Shown: positions 26,210 to 35,570 of the stretch, piece by piece | How the letters are laid out: each line of letters opens with the position of its first letter | How positions within the stretch are numbered: the first letter of the stretch is position 1 | Source: Formosa undariae | GTDB lineage: Bacteria; Bacteroidota; Bacteroidia; Flavobacteriales; Flavobacteriaceae | NCBI RefSeq assembly: GCF_042427615.1 | Contig: NZ_JBHMEZ010000001.1 | Location: 682,001 to 746,000 of the forward strand | Direction: 5' to 3' | DNA: 64,000 nucleotides | Made by a program: the position numbers and the translations under genes | Notes under the pieces: generated by a model | The model's database searches: none | Told to the model about the DNA's origin: nothing | Seen by the model: only the letters and a program-made list of their open reading frames with translations

Positions 26210-27501
26210 ATACAATATATATAGAAGCTTTTTCAGGGGTGTCAGGGAATATGTTCCTGAGTGCGTTTAGCGAACTGTTGGGAGATTACGATCAGTTAAT
26301 AGACTTGCCTAAAAAATTACATTTGCCAGATGGTAAAATTGAAATACAAGAAGCCAATAAAAATGGTATCAGCTGTAAATATGTTGAGGTTCTTGATTTA
26401 AATGACGAGCAGGCCCAAAGTAAACATGACCATGATCACGGACATTCGCATAGTCATGATCATTCTCACGATCATAACCATGATGACGGTCACAGTCATT
26501 CGCATGGGCATAGTCACGACGATCACTCACACGACCATGGAGAACATCGACATTTAAGCGATATCCAAAAGATTATAGATCATGCTCATATTAGTGAAAA
26601 CGCTAAAAAAATAGCTCATGAGATTTTCCTAATGATTGGGAAAGCCGAATCTAAAATCCACGATATGCCGTTGGAAACCATTCATTTTCATGAAATAAGT
26701 GGTGTCGATTCTATTATCGATATCGTTGGGAATGCTGTGCTTATCGATAAGTTAAACATTTCGAAAACCTACTGTACACCTATTTGTACGGGGTTTGGAA
26801 TTGTGAAAACGCAACATGGTATGTTGCCTGTTCCTGCACCAGCAACTGCCGAATTATTACAAGGCATGCCAATATATCCGGGTAATGAAGAAGGTGAGAA
26901 AATCACGCCTACGGGAGCTGCAATTTTAAGATATCTAAATCCTGATTTTAGTAATACCACGTACACACCAACCAAAACAGCTTATGGTCCTGGAAAGAAG
27001 GATTTTCATAATGCTAATGTGGTGCGTATTTCGCTCGTTAAAGGTGAGACTGAAAATGCAAAAGAGCAATGCTTGCAATTAGAAGCGTCTATAGACGATA
27101 TGTCTCCTGAGTATTTAGGAAACGATTTTCAGGATGGTTTATTAGCTTCTGGTGCATTAGATTTTAGCATCACCCAACAGCTTATGAAAAAAGGACGTTT
27201 TGCTTTTTTATTAAGCGTGATTCTTCCTGAAGATCGATTAAAAGAGGTCTCGAATTACATATTTGATAACACAAGTACGATTGGTGTAAGGTATTTTAAT
27301 ATAAATCGCATCGAACTCCCAAGAGTACAGAAAAAAATGCAAACGCAATTTGGAGATGTGTCGGTAAAAGAAACCATTACTCCAACAGAATACATTAAAA
27401 TTAAACCTGAATTTGACGATATACAGAGGCTTGCAAAAGCATCTAATCTGTCACCTTTTCAAGTTATTAGTCAAATCAATGTTAACCCTAAAAAATCCTA
27501 A
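26206..27501 (+). CDS. larC: nickel insertion protein LarC with His-rich insert
   Basis: A 431-residue CTP-dependent cyclometallase-family protein that inserts nickel into the pincer nucleotide. The N-terminus has IYIEAFSGVSGNMFLSAF; the middle has IHFHEISGVDSIIDIVGNAV and PTGAAIL; the C-terminal part has LEASIDDMSPEYLG. Residues about 74-116 form a low-complexity segment with some 20 histidines, a probable nickel store. In several lactobacilli larC is split and joined by frameshifting; here it is one continuous frame. It overlaps larB by 4 bases and is followed after 3 bases by a small His-containing membrane protein. Confidence 0.95.
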   Translation: MNTIYIEAFSGVSGNMFLSAFSELLGDYDQLIDLPKKLHLPDGKIEIQEANKNGISCKYVEVLDLNDEQAQSKHDHDHGHSHSHDHSHDHNHDDGHSHSHGHSHDDHSHDHGEHRHLSDIQKIIDHAHISENAKKIAHEIFLMIGKAESKIHDMPLETIHFHEISGVDSIIDIVGNAVLIDKLNISKTYCTPICTGFGIVKTQHGMLPVPAPATAELLQGMPIYPGNEEGEKITPTGAAILRYLNPDFSNTTYTPTKTAYGPGKKDFHNANVVRISLVKGETENAKEQCLQLEASIDDMSPEYLGNDFQDGLLASGALDFSITQQLMKKGRFAFLLSVILPEDRLKEVSNYIFDNTSTIGVRYFNINRIELPRVQKKMQTQFGDVSVKETITPTEYIKIKPEFDDIQRLAKASNLSPFQVISQINVNPKKS

Positions 27502-27504
27502 ACT

Positions 27505-27690
27505 ATGAAAAAACTATGTTCAATTTTATTACTGGTAATAAGTTCACAAACATTATTAGCGCACCCAGGAGGGGATCATTCACATGACACTTTTTTAGGT
27601 GCATGGGGGTGGTTAATCTTTCCTTTGGTAGGTGTTATTGCTTTACTATATAGATACACAAGAAAGCAGTCTCAAAAAAATGAAAATTAA
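27505..27690 (+). CDS. small membrane protein with His-containing N-terminus
   Basis: A 61-residue protein. A signal-like hydrophobic segment (residues 1-19, ending LLAHP) is followed by HPGGDHSHD, three to four histidines at the predicted mature N-terminus, one transmembrane helix (about 33-50, GWLIFPLVGVIALLYRY) and a basic tail. It starts 3 bases after larC and precedes a strong terminator, so it is the last gene of the lar operon. No family is recognised. Position and histidines suggest periplasmic nickel binding or delivery, which is inference only. Confidence 0.65.
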   Translation: MKKLCSILLLVISSQTLLAHPGGDHSHDTFLGAWGWLIFPLVGVIALLYRYTRKQSQKNEN

Positions 27691-27754
27691 TGATTAAGAC
27701 TCGGTTTTGAGTTTAGATATAAAAGTGTAAATGCACTTGTTAATTAGGCAATGT

Positions 27755-27799
27755 AATGGCTATGAGTATATTAATATACTCATAGCCATTCTTTTTTTT
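27755..27799 (+). terminator. terminator of the lar operon
   Basis: A perfect 16-bp stem (AATGGCTATGAGTATA and its complement) with TTAA loop, followed by C and eight T. Confidence 0.95.
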
Positions 27800-28028
27800 A
27801 CCAGTTTAAATATTTACAGCGCATTTAATTACACCGAACATATGAGTATGGAGTCGCTATAATGGGCTGTATTTGTTAAAAATAATATGAAAATAAAGGG
27901 AATACTTACAACACAAGATTAAACGCAATAGATCTGTTAAAATAGTATTAATATGTGTTAATATGCTCGCGATCTTGATAAATTAATTGACATAGTTTAG
28001 CCGAATGTTAAACTTAAATTAATTTTAT
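27800..28028 (+). other. 5' region of the SusC/SusD-GH95 unit
   Basis: This gap must hold the promoter of the 28029 unit. No exact TAnnTTTG box was found; GTATTTG in the segment around 27869-27876 is one base out of register. TTAATATG is repeated in tandem 10 bp apart just before 27970, and TTGACATAG lies about 35 bases before the start. No other feature seen. Confidence 0.3.
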
Positions 28029-31000
28029 ATGAAAAATCCTTTACTATTTTTAATGAAATTTTTACCGCTTTTGACATTGATGTTTTTAGTTTCTGGAACG
28101 ATCAATGCTCAAGAATTGTCAGTTTCTGGTACTGTGGTCGATCAGGATGGGCTTCCATTGCCGGGACTATCTGTGATCCATAAAGGCACCAGTTCGGGAA
28201 CAATGACTGACTTTGACGGGAAATACAATATTAGTGTGGTTAAGGACGCTGTACTTGTATTTAGTTTTGTTGGTTTTAAAGAACAACAAATCAATGTAGG
28301 TTCTAGAACAACCGTAAATGCGACTTTAATTCAAGATGTGCAGTCATTGGATGAAGTTATTGTAACTGCACTGGGAATTACTAGAGAGAAAAAAGCTCTG
28401 GGTTATGCCGTGCAAGAAGTATCTGGTAATGATGTGAAAAACACAGGACAAACCAATGTTGTAAATGCTTTAACAGGACAATCTGCAGGAGTATTTGTGA
28501 GTAGTTCAAGTGGAAATGTAGGATCGTCTTCAAGAATTGTTATTCGTGGGAATCAATCATTAACAGGTAACAACCAACCACTTTTTGTTGTCGATGGAAT
28601 ACCAATCGATAACTCGATACAGTCTAGTACAAATGGAGGGTATGATTTTACAGATATGGGAAATGGTGCCTCTGATATAAATCCATCGGATATTGAAGAT
28701 GTAACGATTCTAAAAGGAGGAAATGCTTCAGCTTTATATGGATCGAGAGGTGCAAATGGTGTGGTTTTAATAACTACAAAAAAGGGTAAAGGAAAAGGGT
28801 TTTCTGCAACATTAGAAAATACGATTACTATGAGTGATCCTTTTTTACTTCCAGACTATCAAAATCAATATGGTCAAGGTGGCGGTGGTCAGTTTTGGTA
28901 TAAAGATGGTTTGAATGGTGGTTTAAACGATGGAGTAGATGAAAGTTTTGGTCCTGAATTAGATTACGTGGTTCAGGCTGGGGATATTGCTCCTGGAGGA
29001 AAATTGTATTGGGCTGTAGAAGCTGGTTTTCCGCAAACACCAGGCGAAATATTAACACTTCCTCAATTTGATTCACCTATAGATCCAAATACAGGAGAGC
29101 GCATTGCAACACCTTGGATTTCTCATCCAGATAACATAAAAAGTTATTATGAAACAGGGATTACTCGAATTACAAACTTTTCTGTAAGTAATGGTGGAGA
29201 AATGGGTAATATGAGATTATCGCTTACAAATTCTGATGAAGAAGGTATGGTACCAAACTCTTTCATGAAGAAAAACACTGTTAATTTTTCTGGAAATGCA
29301 AAATTGTCAGAAAAGTTTTCTTTTCAATCTAGCGTTTCGTACATAAATACTAAAGCAAACCTTAGTGGTTCTGGGTATAGTAATAATAATTTTGGTCTTC
29401 AAAGTATTTGGACAGGAAGACAAGTAGATTATGAATATTTAAGTAGAAATATAGAGAATGAAGATGGTACACCTATAACTTGGAATGATCAGTTTGCAGA
29501 TAATCCTTTTTGGACCGCAACTAAAGATTCTAATCCAATGAATAAAAATAGGTTGATTGGTTCTAGTGCTTTAAAATATGATTTCACCGATTGGTTAAGC
29601 TTAACAACTAGAGCGGGAATAGATTATTCAAATCAGCAAGTAGAATTAAAAAGAGCATATTACGGGATAAATAACCCGGAAGGAAAATACAGTGTAAACA
29701 ATTATTTCAGACAAGAAATAAATGCAGATGTTTTACTTTCTGTGAATAAAGATATTTCTGATAACATCTCTTTTTCTGGAAATCTTGGAGCAAATATTAT
29801 GAATCGTAAATACCAAACACAAGGTTCTTATGTAAGCAGATTAGTTGTTCCAGATAATTATTCTTTAGCGAATGCAAAGGAAACGCCAACAACGTCTTAT
29901 TATGCAAGCGAAAAAGAAATACAAAGTATGTATGTCTCTCTTTCCTTCGGATTAAAGAATCAACTTTATCTTGATTTAACAGGAAGAAACGACTGGTCTA
30001 CAACATTGCCAGAAGATAATAACTCATATTTTTATCCTTCAGCAACTACAAGTTGGATTTTCTCAGAAACATTCAATACAAGCTCTAGCGCATTTAATTT
30101 CGGGAAATTAAGAATGAGTGTCGCACAAGTAGGAAATGATACAGATCCGTATAGACTTAACGCAACGTATAATGCATCTTCACCATATGGTAATAACCCG
30201 TCTTTTAGTTTAAGTTCGGCAATGCCATCTGCTAATTTAGTAAACGAATTAGTAACATCTTACGAGTTGGGGCTTAACTTAAAGTTCTTTAATAATAGAC
30301 TTGGGGTAGACTTAACAGGTTATAAGTCTATTGCAAAAAATCAAATTTTAACAGCGCCAATTTCTCCAACAGCAGGATTTAATACGCAGACAATTAACGC
30401 GGGGCAAGTTAATAACGAAGGAATAGAAGTTATTCTAACAGGAACACCAATACAAACGGATAAATTTTCTTGGGATGTAACAGCAAACTGGAGTACAAAT
30501 AGAAATGAAATTATTTCATTAAACGACGACTTAAAAAGACTTGAATTATACAAAACAGAAGGAAATCAAATTACTGTGGTTGCAGATGTAGGCGGATCTT
30601 ATGGAGATATGATTGGTAAAGGATTTGTATACCATGAAAACGGAAAACCAATTGTAGGAGCCGATGGAATACCGCTTACAAGTGAAGCTAGAAAATTAGG
30701 GAATATTATGCCAGATTGGTTAGGGAGTATAAACAACTCGTTTACTTACGGAAACTTTAATTTTAGTGTTTTAATTGATGCTAAATGGGGTGGAGATGTA
30801 TATTCTAGAACAAATCAAGACGGATGGGCAACAGGAGCCTTAACAAGTACAGTTGGTAATAATGCTAATGGCGTGCCTGTTAGAGATCCTATAAGTGAAG
30901 GTGGAGGATATCTATTCGACGGTGTTTACGAAGATGGTAGTCCAAATACTATTTATCAAAATTTAGATGGCTTTAGATGGAATAATTTCGCGAGAGCAGA

Positions 31001-31265
31001 AAGATGGTTATACGATGCTACCTATGTGAAATTAAGACAAATTAGTTTAGGATATTCTTTAGATAGAGATCTTGTTAATAAAATAGGATTAAGCGGTGTC
31101 GACTTTTCTGTTTTCGCAAGAAACATTGCACTGTTATACAGTAGAAACGAAAATTTTGATCCGGAAGTAGCAAATAAAGGAGCGAGTCAGTCTTCTCAAG
31201 GATCTGAATTTGCAGCACCACCTTCGGCAAGAAACATTGGCTTAAGAGTAAAAATTGACTTTTAG
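28029..31265 (+). CDS. SusC/RagA-family TonB-dependent outer-membrane transporter
   Basis: A 1078-residue SusC homologue. Signal peptide to about residue 27 (TINAQ|ELS), CarboxypepD_reg-like domain about 28-110 (GTVVDQDGLPLPGLSVIHKG ... VLVFSFVGFKEQQINVG), then LDEVIVTALGITREKKALGY, the TonB-box/linker region. The plug holds DIEDVTILKGGNASALYGSR followed by GANGVVLITTKKGKGKG. The barrel ends in RNIGLRVKIDF with terminal Phe. The N-terminal ALGITREKKALGYAVQEVSG variant is that of SusC proteins paired with SusD-like_2 lipoproteins, as here. Its substrate is presumably an oligosaccharide released by the GH95 or PL6 enzymes downstream. Confidence 0.95.
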   Translation: MKNPLLFLMKFLPLLTLMFLVSGTINAQELSVSGTVVDQDGLPLPGLSVIHKGTSSGTMTDFDGKYNISVVKDAVLVFSFVGFKEQQINVGSRTTVNATLIQDVQSLDEVIVTALGITREKKALGYAVQEVSGNDVKNTGQTNVVNALTGQSAGVFVSSSSGNVGSSSRIVIRGNQSLTGNNQPLFVVDGIPIDNSIQSSTNGGYDFTDMGNGASDINPSDIEDVTILKGGNASALYGSRGANGVVLITTKKGKGKGFSATLENTITMSDPFLLPDYQNQYGQGGGGQFWYKDGLNGGLNDGVDESFGPELDYVVQAGDIAPGGKLYWAVEAGFPQTPGEILTLPQFDSPIDPNTGERIATPWISHPDNIKSYYETGITRITNFSVSNGGEMGNMRLSLTNSDEEGMVPNSFMKKNTVNFSGNAKLSEKFSFQSSVSYINTKANLSGSGYSNNNFGLQSIWTGRQVDYEYLSRNIENEDGTPITWNDQFADNPFWTATKDSNPMNKNRLIGSSALKYDFTDWLSLTTRAGIDYSNQQVELKRAYYGINNPEGKYSVNNYFRQEINADVLLSVNKDISDNISFSGNLGANIMNRKYQTQGSYVSRLVVPDNYSLANAKETPTTSYYASEKEIQSMYVSLSFGLKNQLYLDLTGRNDWSTTLPEDNNSYFYPSATTSWIFSETFNTSSSAFNFGKLRMSVAQVGNDTDPYRLNATYNASSPYGNNPSFSLSSAMPSANLVNELVTSYELGLNLKFFNNRLGVDLTGYKSIAKNQILTAPISPTAGFNTQTINAGQVNNEGIEVILTGTPIQTDKFSWDVTANWSTNRNEIISLNDDLKRLELYKTEGNQITVVADVGGSYGDMIGKGFVYHENGKPIVGADGIPLTSEARKLGNIMPDWLGSINNSFTYGNFNFSVLIDAKWGGDVYSRTNQDGWATGALTSTVGNNANGVPVRDPISEGGGYLFDGVYEDGSPNTIYQNLDGFRWNNFARAERWLYDATYVKLRQISLGYSLDRDLVNKIGLSGVDFSVFARNIALLYSRNENFDPEVANKGASQSSQGSEFAAPPSARNIGLRVKIDF

Positions 31266-31298
31266 ATTGATTGTTATAATTTTAAAATTTACAGAAAT

Positions 31299-32744
31299 AT
31301 GAAACTAAATAAAAAAATATATACCGCATTCATTTTAGCATCGACTTTATTTGCCTGTACCGATGATTATGTAGAGATGAATACAGATCCTAATTCGTTA
31401 ACAAATGTGCCTTATTCCACATTAATCACGAATTCTGAAATTAGCATACTTAATACTTATAATTCAATTCTAGACTATCAAGTAAGTTGGAGTCGATATA
31501 ATGTAAGAACCGTATATGTGCATAACGAAAGATATGCTTTAGCTGGAGACGGAACCAATTTTAATGTATACAGTGGCCATTTAAAAAACTTGCAAGTAGC
31601 CATCGGTAAAGCAGAAGAAGCTGGAGATAATAACACCGTTGCTGTAGCAAATATTCTTAGAGCTTATGCCTTTCAAAATATGACAGATTGGTATGGTGAT
31701 ATTCCATATTTTGAAGCACTTGGCGCCGATGATCCTGAAAGTCCAACCATATATCCAAAATACGATTCTCAACAAAGTATTTACATGGACTTAATAGAAC
31801 AATTAAAGGCTGCAAATGCAATGATTGATCCTACTGCAAATATTGGAACGTCTGATGTTATTTTTGACGGAGATATGATGCAATGGAAAAGGTTTTGTAA
31901 CGCTCTTCTGTTAAGAGTATACATGAGAATTTCACTTGTGGATGCTGCTACTGCAAAATCAGGTATTGAAATGATTGCCTCAGATCCATCAAACTACCCT
32001 GTAATTAGTTCTAATGATAATGCTGCTTTTAAATACTGGCTTCCTACAGATGCTATTTATAGAAGTCCATATTATATTCAGGATAGTGATGTCGATAGAC
32101 AACAAAACGCGACGTCAGAATTTATGATTAATTTCCTAAAAGACAGAACAGATGGTAGATTGCCTGTTTATGCAGAACCAGTAGGAACAACTGGAGAATA
32201 TGTTGGACTACCTTTAGGAGCAGAAGGAAATGCTCAAGAATTATCTGTAATGGGACTTTCAGAATTTAGATCTGCAGATTCACCTACACGAATCATTAGA
32301 TATTCAGAAGTATTATTTATTTATGCCGAAGCCGCTTTAAATGGTTGGAATGTTGGCTACACTGCCGAAGAAGCTTACAATGCTGCGATAACTGCAAGTT
32401 TTAATGAGTACGGTCTTGATGCTGGAGATTATTTAGCAGATCCACTTGTCGATTTTAATGGAGGTGCAGATCAAAGAGAATTGATAGGAGATCAGAAATG
32501 GTGTGCAATATATCCAGATGGAAACCAAGGTTGGGCCGAAGTACGTAGAACAGGTTTTCCTAAATATGTTGCAGATACCGAACCGGTAGAATCATTATAC
32601 AGTGGTAAAGGAACTATTGTTAGAAGACCTTATCCGTATTCTGAAGGGGTGTCTAATCCAGAAGGATTTGATGCTGCAATACAAGCGCAACCAGGTATTA
32701 TAGACGAAAAATTTGGAGCAGGAGTATGGTGGGATATTAATTAA
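31299..32744 (+). CDS. SusD-like (SusD-like_2) glycan-binding lipoprotein
   Basis: A 481-residue lipoprotein with signal MKLNKKIYTAFILASTLFAC, lipid-anchored at Cys20. The family pattern is DDYVEMNTDPNSLTNVPYST at the mature N-terminus, AVANILRAYAFQNMTDWYGDIPYFEAL, QQSIYMDLIEQLKAANAMID and the late RYSEVLFIYAEAALNGW. These mark the SusD-like_2 branch rather than canonical SusD. It lies 33 bases after its SusC partner. A 16-bp hairpin separates it from the GH95 gene. Confidence 0.93.
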   Translation: MKLNKKIYTAFILASTLFACTDDYVEMNTDPNSLTNVPYSTLITNSEISILNTYNSILDYQVSWSRYNVRTVYVHNERYALAGDGTNFNVYSGHLKNLQVAIGKAEEAGDNNTVAVANILRAYAFQNMTDWYGDIPYFEALGADDPESPTIYPKYDSQQSIYMDLIEQLKAANAMIDPTANIGTSDVIFDGDMMQWKRFCNALLLRVYMRISLVDAATAKSGIEMIASDPSNYPVISSNDNAAFKYWLPTDAIYRSPYYIQDSDVDRQQNATSEFMINFLKDRTDGRLPVYAEPVGTTGEYVGLPLGAEGNAQELSVMGLSEFRSADSPTRIIRYSEVLFIYAEAALNGWNVGYTAEEAYNAAITASFNEYGLDAGDYLADPLVDFNGGADQRELIGDQKWCAIYPDGNQGWAEVRRTGFPKYVADTEPVESLYSGKGTIVRRPYPYSEGVSNPEGFDAAIQAQPGIIDEKFGAGVWWDIN

Positions 32745-32786
32745 AAAATAATATCTAAAAATATAATTAAGTAAAAGCTTAAACCC

Positions 32787-32821
32787 GTTAACCTATACAT
32801 AAACCTTATGTATAGGTTAAC
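32787..32821 (+). other. perfect 16-bp hairpin between susD-like gene and GH95 gene
   Basis: GTTAACCTATACATAA pairs with its exact complement across a 3-base loop (ACC, 32803-32805). No T-run follows on the plus strand (CTTATAATTA), so it looks like a message-stabilising or attenuating element rather than a simple terminator. Confidence 0.8.
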
Positions 32822-32855
32822 TTATAATTAAGAGTATAACTAAATATTTAAAAAA

Positions 32856-35315
32856 ATGAATTTAAAAAATGTATTGGTTTTTTTAATAATTCTTACCACT
32901 GTCTCAATTAATGGGCAGAATACAAGTGTTATAAAAAGCGATTCTAAAAATTTTGATCCAGCTACTGTCCTTTGGTATAAGCAGCCTGCAAAAATTTGGG
33001 AAGAGGCACTTCCTGTAGGTAACGGGAGATTAGGAGGCATGGTTTATGGAAGGCATGACGAAGAGATTATCCAATTTAATGAAGACACTTATTATACCGG
33101 AGGTCCATACAATACAGTTGTAAAAGGCGGTTATAAAGTGTTGCCAGAAATTCAAAAACTTATTTTTGATGGAGAACCTATAAAAGCACATAAGCTTTTT
33201 GGAAGAACCATGATGGGATACCCTGTTGAACAGATGAAATATCAAAGTTTAGCAAATCTTTATTTGTTTTTCAATAATGAAGAGGTCGAAGATTATACTA
33301 GATCGTTAGATCTTAAAACAGGAATCGTTACCGTTAAATATAAATTTGAAGGTGTAAACTATACGAGAGAAATTATTGCTTCTGAGATAGATCAAACTAT
33401 TGCTATTCGCATTACTGCTGATAAAAAAGGAAGTATCTCTTTTGGTGCGCAACTTCGTGGAGAAAGAAACGATGCACATTCTAATTACGCAACAGATTAC
33501 TTCCAGATGGATGGTCTTGGAAACGGTCAATTAAGATTAACAGGGAAGTCTGCAGATTATTTAGGTGTAGAAGGTAAGCTTAGATATGAAGCGCAAATTA
33601 AAGCAGTTCCTGAAGGTGGTACCATGACAATGGATAATGCGACCAATACGATCTTAAGTATTAAAGATGCAGATGCCGTAACATTATATTTTGTAGCAGC
33701 AACAAACTTTGTAAATTATAAAGATGTTAGCGGAGATCAAAAAGCACGTGTTGCAGACATGTTAGCAAAATTGGAAGAAACATCTTTTAAAGACGTTAAA
33801 GAGAAAGCGTTAACCGATTATAAGAAATTATTCGATAGAGTGTCATTAACACTTCCTACTACAGATAATTCCTATTTGCCAACGGACGAACGTATGCAAA
33901 AAATACAAACATCTCCAGATCCGCAATTATCATCTTTGTGTTATAATTTTGGAAGATACCTGTTAATTTCATCTTCTCGACCTGGAACACAACCCGCAAA
34001 TTTACAAGGGATTTGGAATAATAAAATGAATCCAGCATGGGATTCTAAATACACGACAAACATTAATATAGAAATGAATTACTGGGCAGTAGAGTCCGGG
34101 AATTTACCTGAATTATTAGAGCCTTTAACCACTATGGTAAAGGAACTTACAGATCAAGGTGCACAAGTTGCTAAAGAGCATTATGGTGCGCGTGGTTGGG
34201 TGTTTCACCAAAACACAGATTTATGGAGAGTAGCGGCGCCTATGGATGGTCCAACTTGGGGAACATTTACCGTTGGAGGTGCGTGGTTAACAACACATTT
34301 ATGGGAGCATTATCTGTATACGCAAGACAAAGAACATCTTGAAGATATTTATCCTGTAATGAAAGGATCTGTAGAATTCTTTATGGATTTCTTAGTGAAA
34401 TATCCTGGTAAAGATTGGCTAGTTACTAATCCTTCAAATTCTCCAGAGAATCCACCAGAAGGTAAAGGATACCAATACTTTTTCGATGAGGTTACGGCGA
34501 GTTACTATTTTACAACTATTGCAGCCGGATCTACTATAGATATGCAAATACTAAAAGATTTATTTAGCTATTATGCTTCTGCAACAGAAGTATTGGGCGT
34601 AGATAAAGATTTTGCAAAACAAGTTCTTGAAGCTAGATCTAAACTTGTGCCTTCACAAATAGGAAAAGATGGTACACTTCAAGAATGGACTGAAGATTAT
34701 GGTCAAATGGAGAAAAATCACCGTCATGCTTCTCATTTATATGGTTTATATCCAGGGAATGTTATTTCTGTAAATAAAACGCCAGAATTAATAGAGCCTG
34801 TTAAAAAAGTTTTAGAATTAAGAGGAGATGGAGCTTCAGGATGGTCTCGTGCTTGGAAAGTTAATTTATGGGCACGTTTAAGAGATGGAGATAGAGCGAA
34901 TAAAGTGTTTAAAGGGTATTTAAAAGAGCAATGCTATTCGTCTTTATTTGCAATTTGTGGAAGCCAATTTCAAGTCGATGCATCTTTAGGAATGGCAGCC
35001 GGAGTAACAGAAATGTTATTACAATCTCAAGAAGGATATATCGATTTACTGCCAGCTTTACCAACAGAATGGTCGGAAGGACAGTTTGATGGTGTTGTGG
35101 CAAGAGGCGGATTTGAACTAGATTATAAGTGGAAAAATAGTGCAGTTACTACTTTAGAAGTACTATCTAATGCAGGTAACGTATTTAGTTTTAAAACAGA
35201 TAAAAAAGTAAAAGTACTGTCTAATGGTAAACAAATTAAAGTGAAAAAAGAATCTAAAGGTATTGTGAATTTCAAAACAGAAAAAGGAAAAACATATACT
35301 GTAACAGTCATTTAA
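32856..35315 (+). CDS. glycoside hydrolase family 95 (alpha-L-fucosidase/alpha-L-galactosidase type)
   Basis: An 819-residue exported enzyme (signal to about residue 20, VSINGQ). The N-terminal beta-sandwich starts with LWYKQPAKIWEEALPVGNGR and LGGMVYGRHDEEIIQFNEDT, diagnostic of GH95. The helical barrel has TNINIEMNYWAVESGNLPEL with Asn402/Asn404, NPSNSPENPP with Glu531 and QFQVDASLGMAAG with Asp708; by analogy with the Asn/Asn/Glu/Asp set of Bifidobacterium AfcA these are the catalytic residues. The usual D-x-N-F-G around the Asp is D-A-S-L-G here. Substrate could be alpha-1,2-fucosides or alpha-L-galactosides of algal or animal glycans. Clustered with SusC/D. Confidence 0.9.
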   Translation: MNLKNVLVFLIILTTVSINGQNTSVIKSDSKNFDPATVLWYKQPAKIWEEALPVGNGRLGGMVYGRHDEEIIQFNEDTYYTGGPYNTVVKGGYKVLPEIQKLIFDGEPIKAHKLFGRTMMGYPVEQMKYQSLANLYLFFNNEEVEDYTRSLDLKTGIVTVKYKFEGVNYTREIIASEIDQTIAIRITADKKGSISFGAQLRGERNDAHSNYATDYFQMDGLGNGQLRLTGKSADYLGVEGKLRYEAQIKAVPEGGTMTMDNATNTILSIKDADAVTLYFVAATNFVNYKDVSGDQKARVADMLAKLEETSFKDVKEKALTDYKKLFDRVSLTLPTTDNSYLPTDERMQKIQTSPDPQLSSLCYNFGRYLLISSSRPGTQPANLQGIWNNKMNPAWDSKYTTNINIEMNYWAVESGNLPELLEPLTTMVKELTDQGAQVAKEHYGARGWVFHQNTDLWRVAAPMDGPTWGTFTVGGAWLTTHLWEHYLYTQDKEHLEDIYPVMKGSVEFFMDFLVKYPGKDWLVTNPSNSPENPPEGKGYQYFFDEVTASYYFTTIAAGSTIDMQILKDLFSYYASATEVLGVDKDFAKQVLEARSKLVPSQIGKDGTLQEWTEDYGQMEKNHRHASHLYGLYPGNVISVNKTPELIEPVKKVLELRGDGASGWSRAWKVNLWARLRDGDRANKVFKGYLKEQCYSSLFAICGSQFQVDASLGMAAGVTEMLLQSQEGYIDLLPALPTEWSEGQFDGVVARGGFELDYKWKNSAVTTLEVLSNAGNVFSFKTDKKVKVLSNGKQIKVKKESKGIVNFKTEKGKTYTVTVI

Positions 35316-35380
35316 TAAGAACTTTAATTAAATAAAAAGTCCTATCAATCTACACAGATTAGTATAGAACTAACGAGTGA

Positions 35381-35416
35381 AAAAAAGCTGAACGATAATC
35401 GTTCAGCTTTTTTTTT
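35381..35416 (+). terminator. terminator of the SusCD-GH95 unit
   Basis: AAAAAAGCTGAACGA pairs with its complement across TAA, followed by a run of nine T. It separates GH95 from the PL6 gene. Confidence 0.92.
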
Positions 35417-35467
35417 GAAGTAAATGTTATGTTTTGACTCTCTGAAAATTAAGTCTTTGAAAGAGAT

Positions 35468-35520
35468 TTGTTAAATGTTAAATTTTTGTTATATTTGGTT
35501 AACCAATCTGGATAACCAAT
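35468..35520 (+). promoter_or_regulatory. promoter and tandem operators of the PL6 lyase gene
   Basis: TTTG at 35468-35471 and TATATTTG at 35491-35498, spaced 19 bases, match the Bacteroidota -33/-7 consensus. The perfect palindrome TTGGTTAACCAA (35496-35507) overlaps the -7 box and a second, imperfect copy CTGGATAACCAA (35509-35520) follows 13 bp later. This placement suggests a dedicated regulator, not encoded in this cluster. Confidence 0.65.
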
Positions 35521-35570
35521 CAGGTGTGGTGAACAAAAACAAACAATTATTAACTAAATTAGAATGACTG

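Noticed and set aside
26409..26555. Direct repeat array in larC suggestive of a CRISPR or minisatellite
   Set aside because: It encodes the in-frame His/Asp/Ser-rich insert of LarC; units are irregular and there are no spacers.
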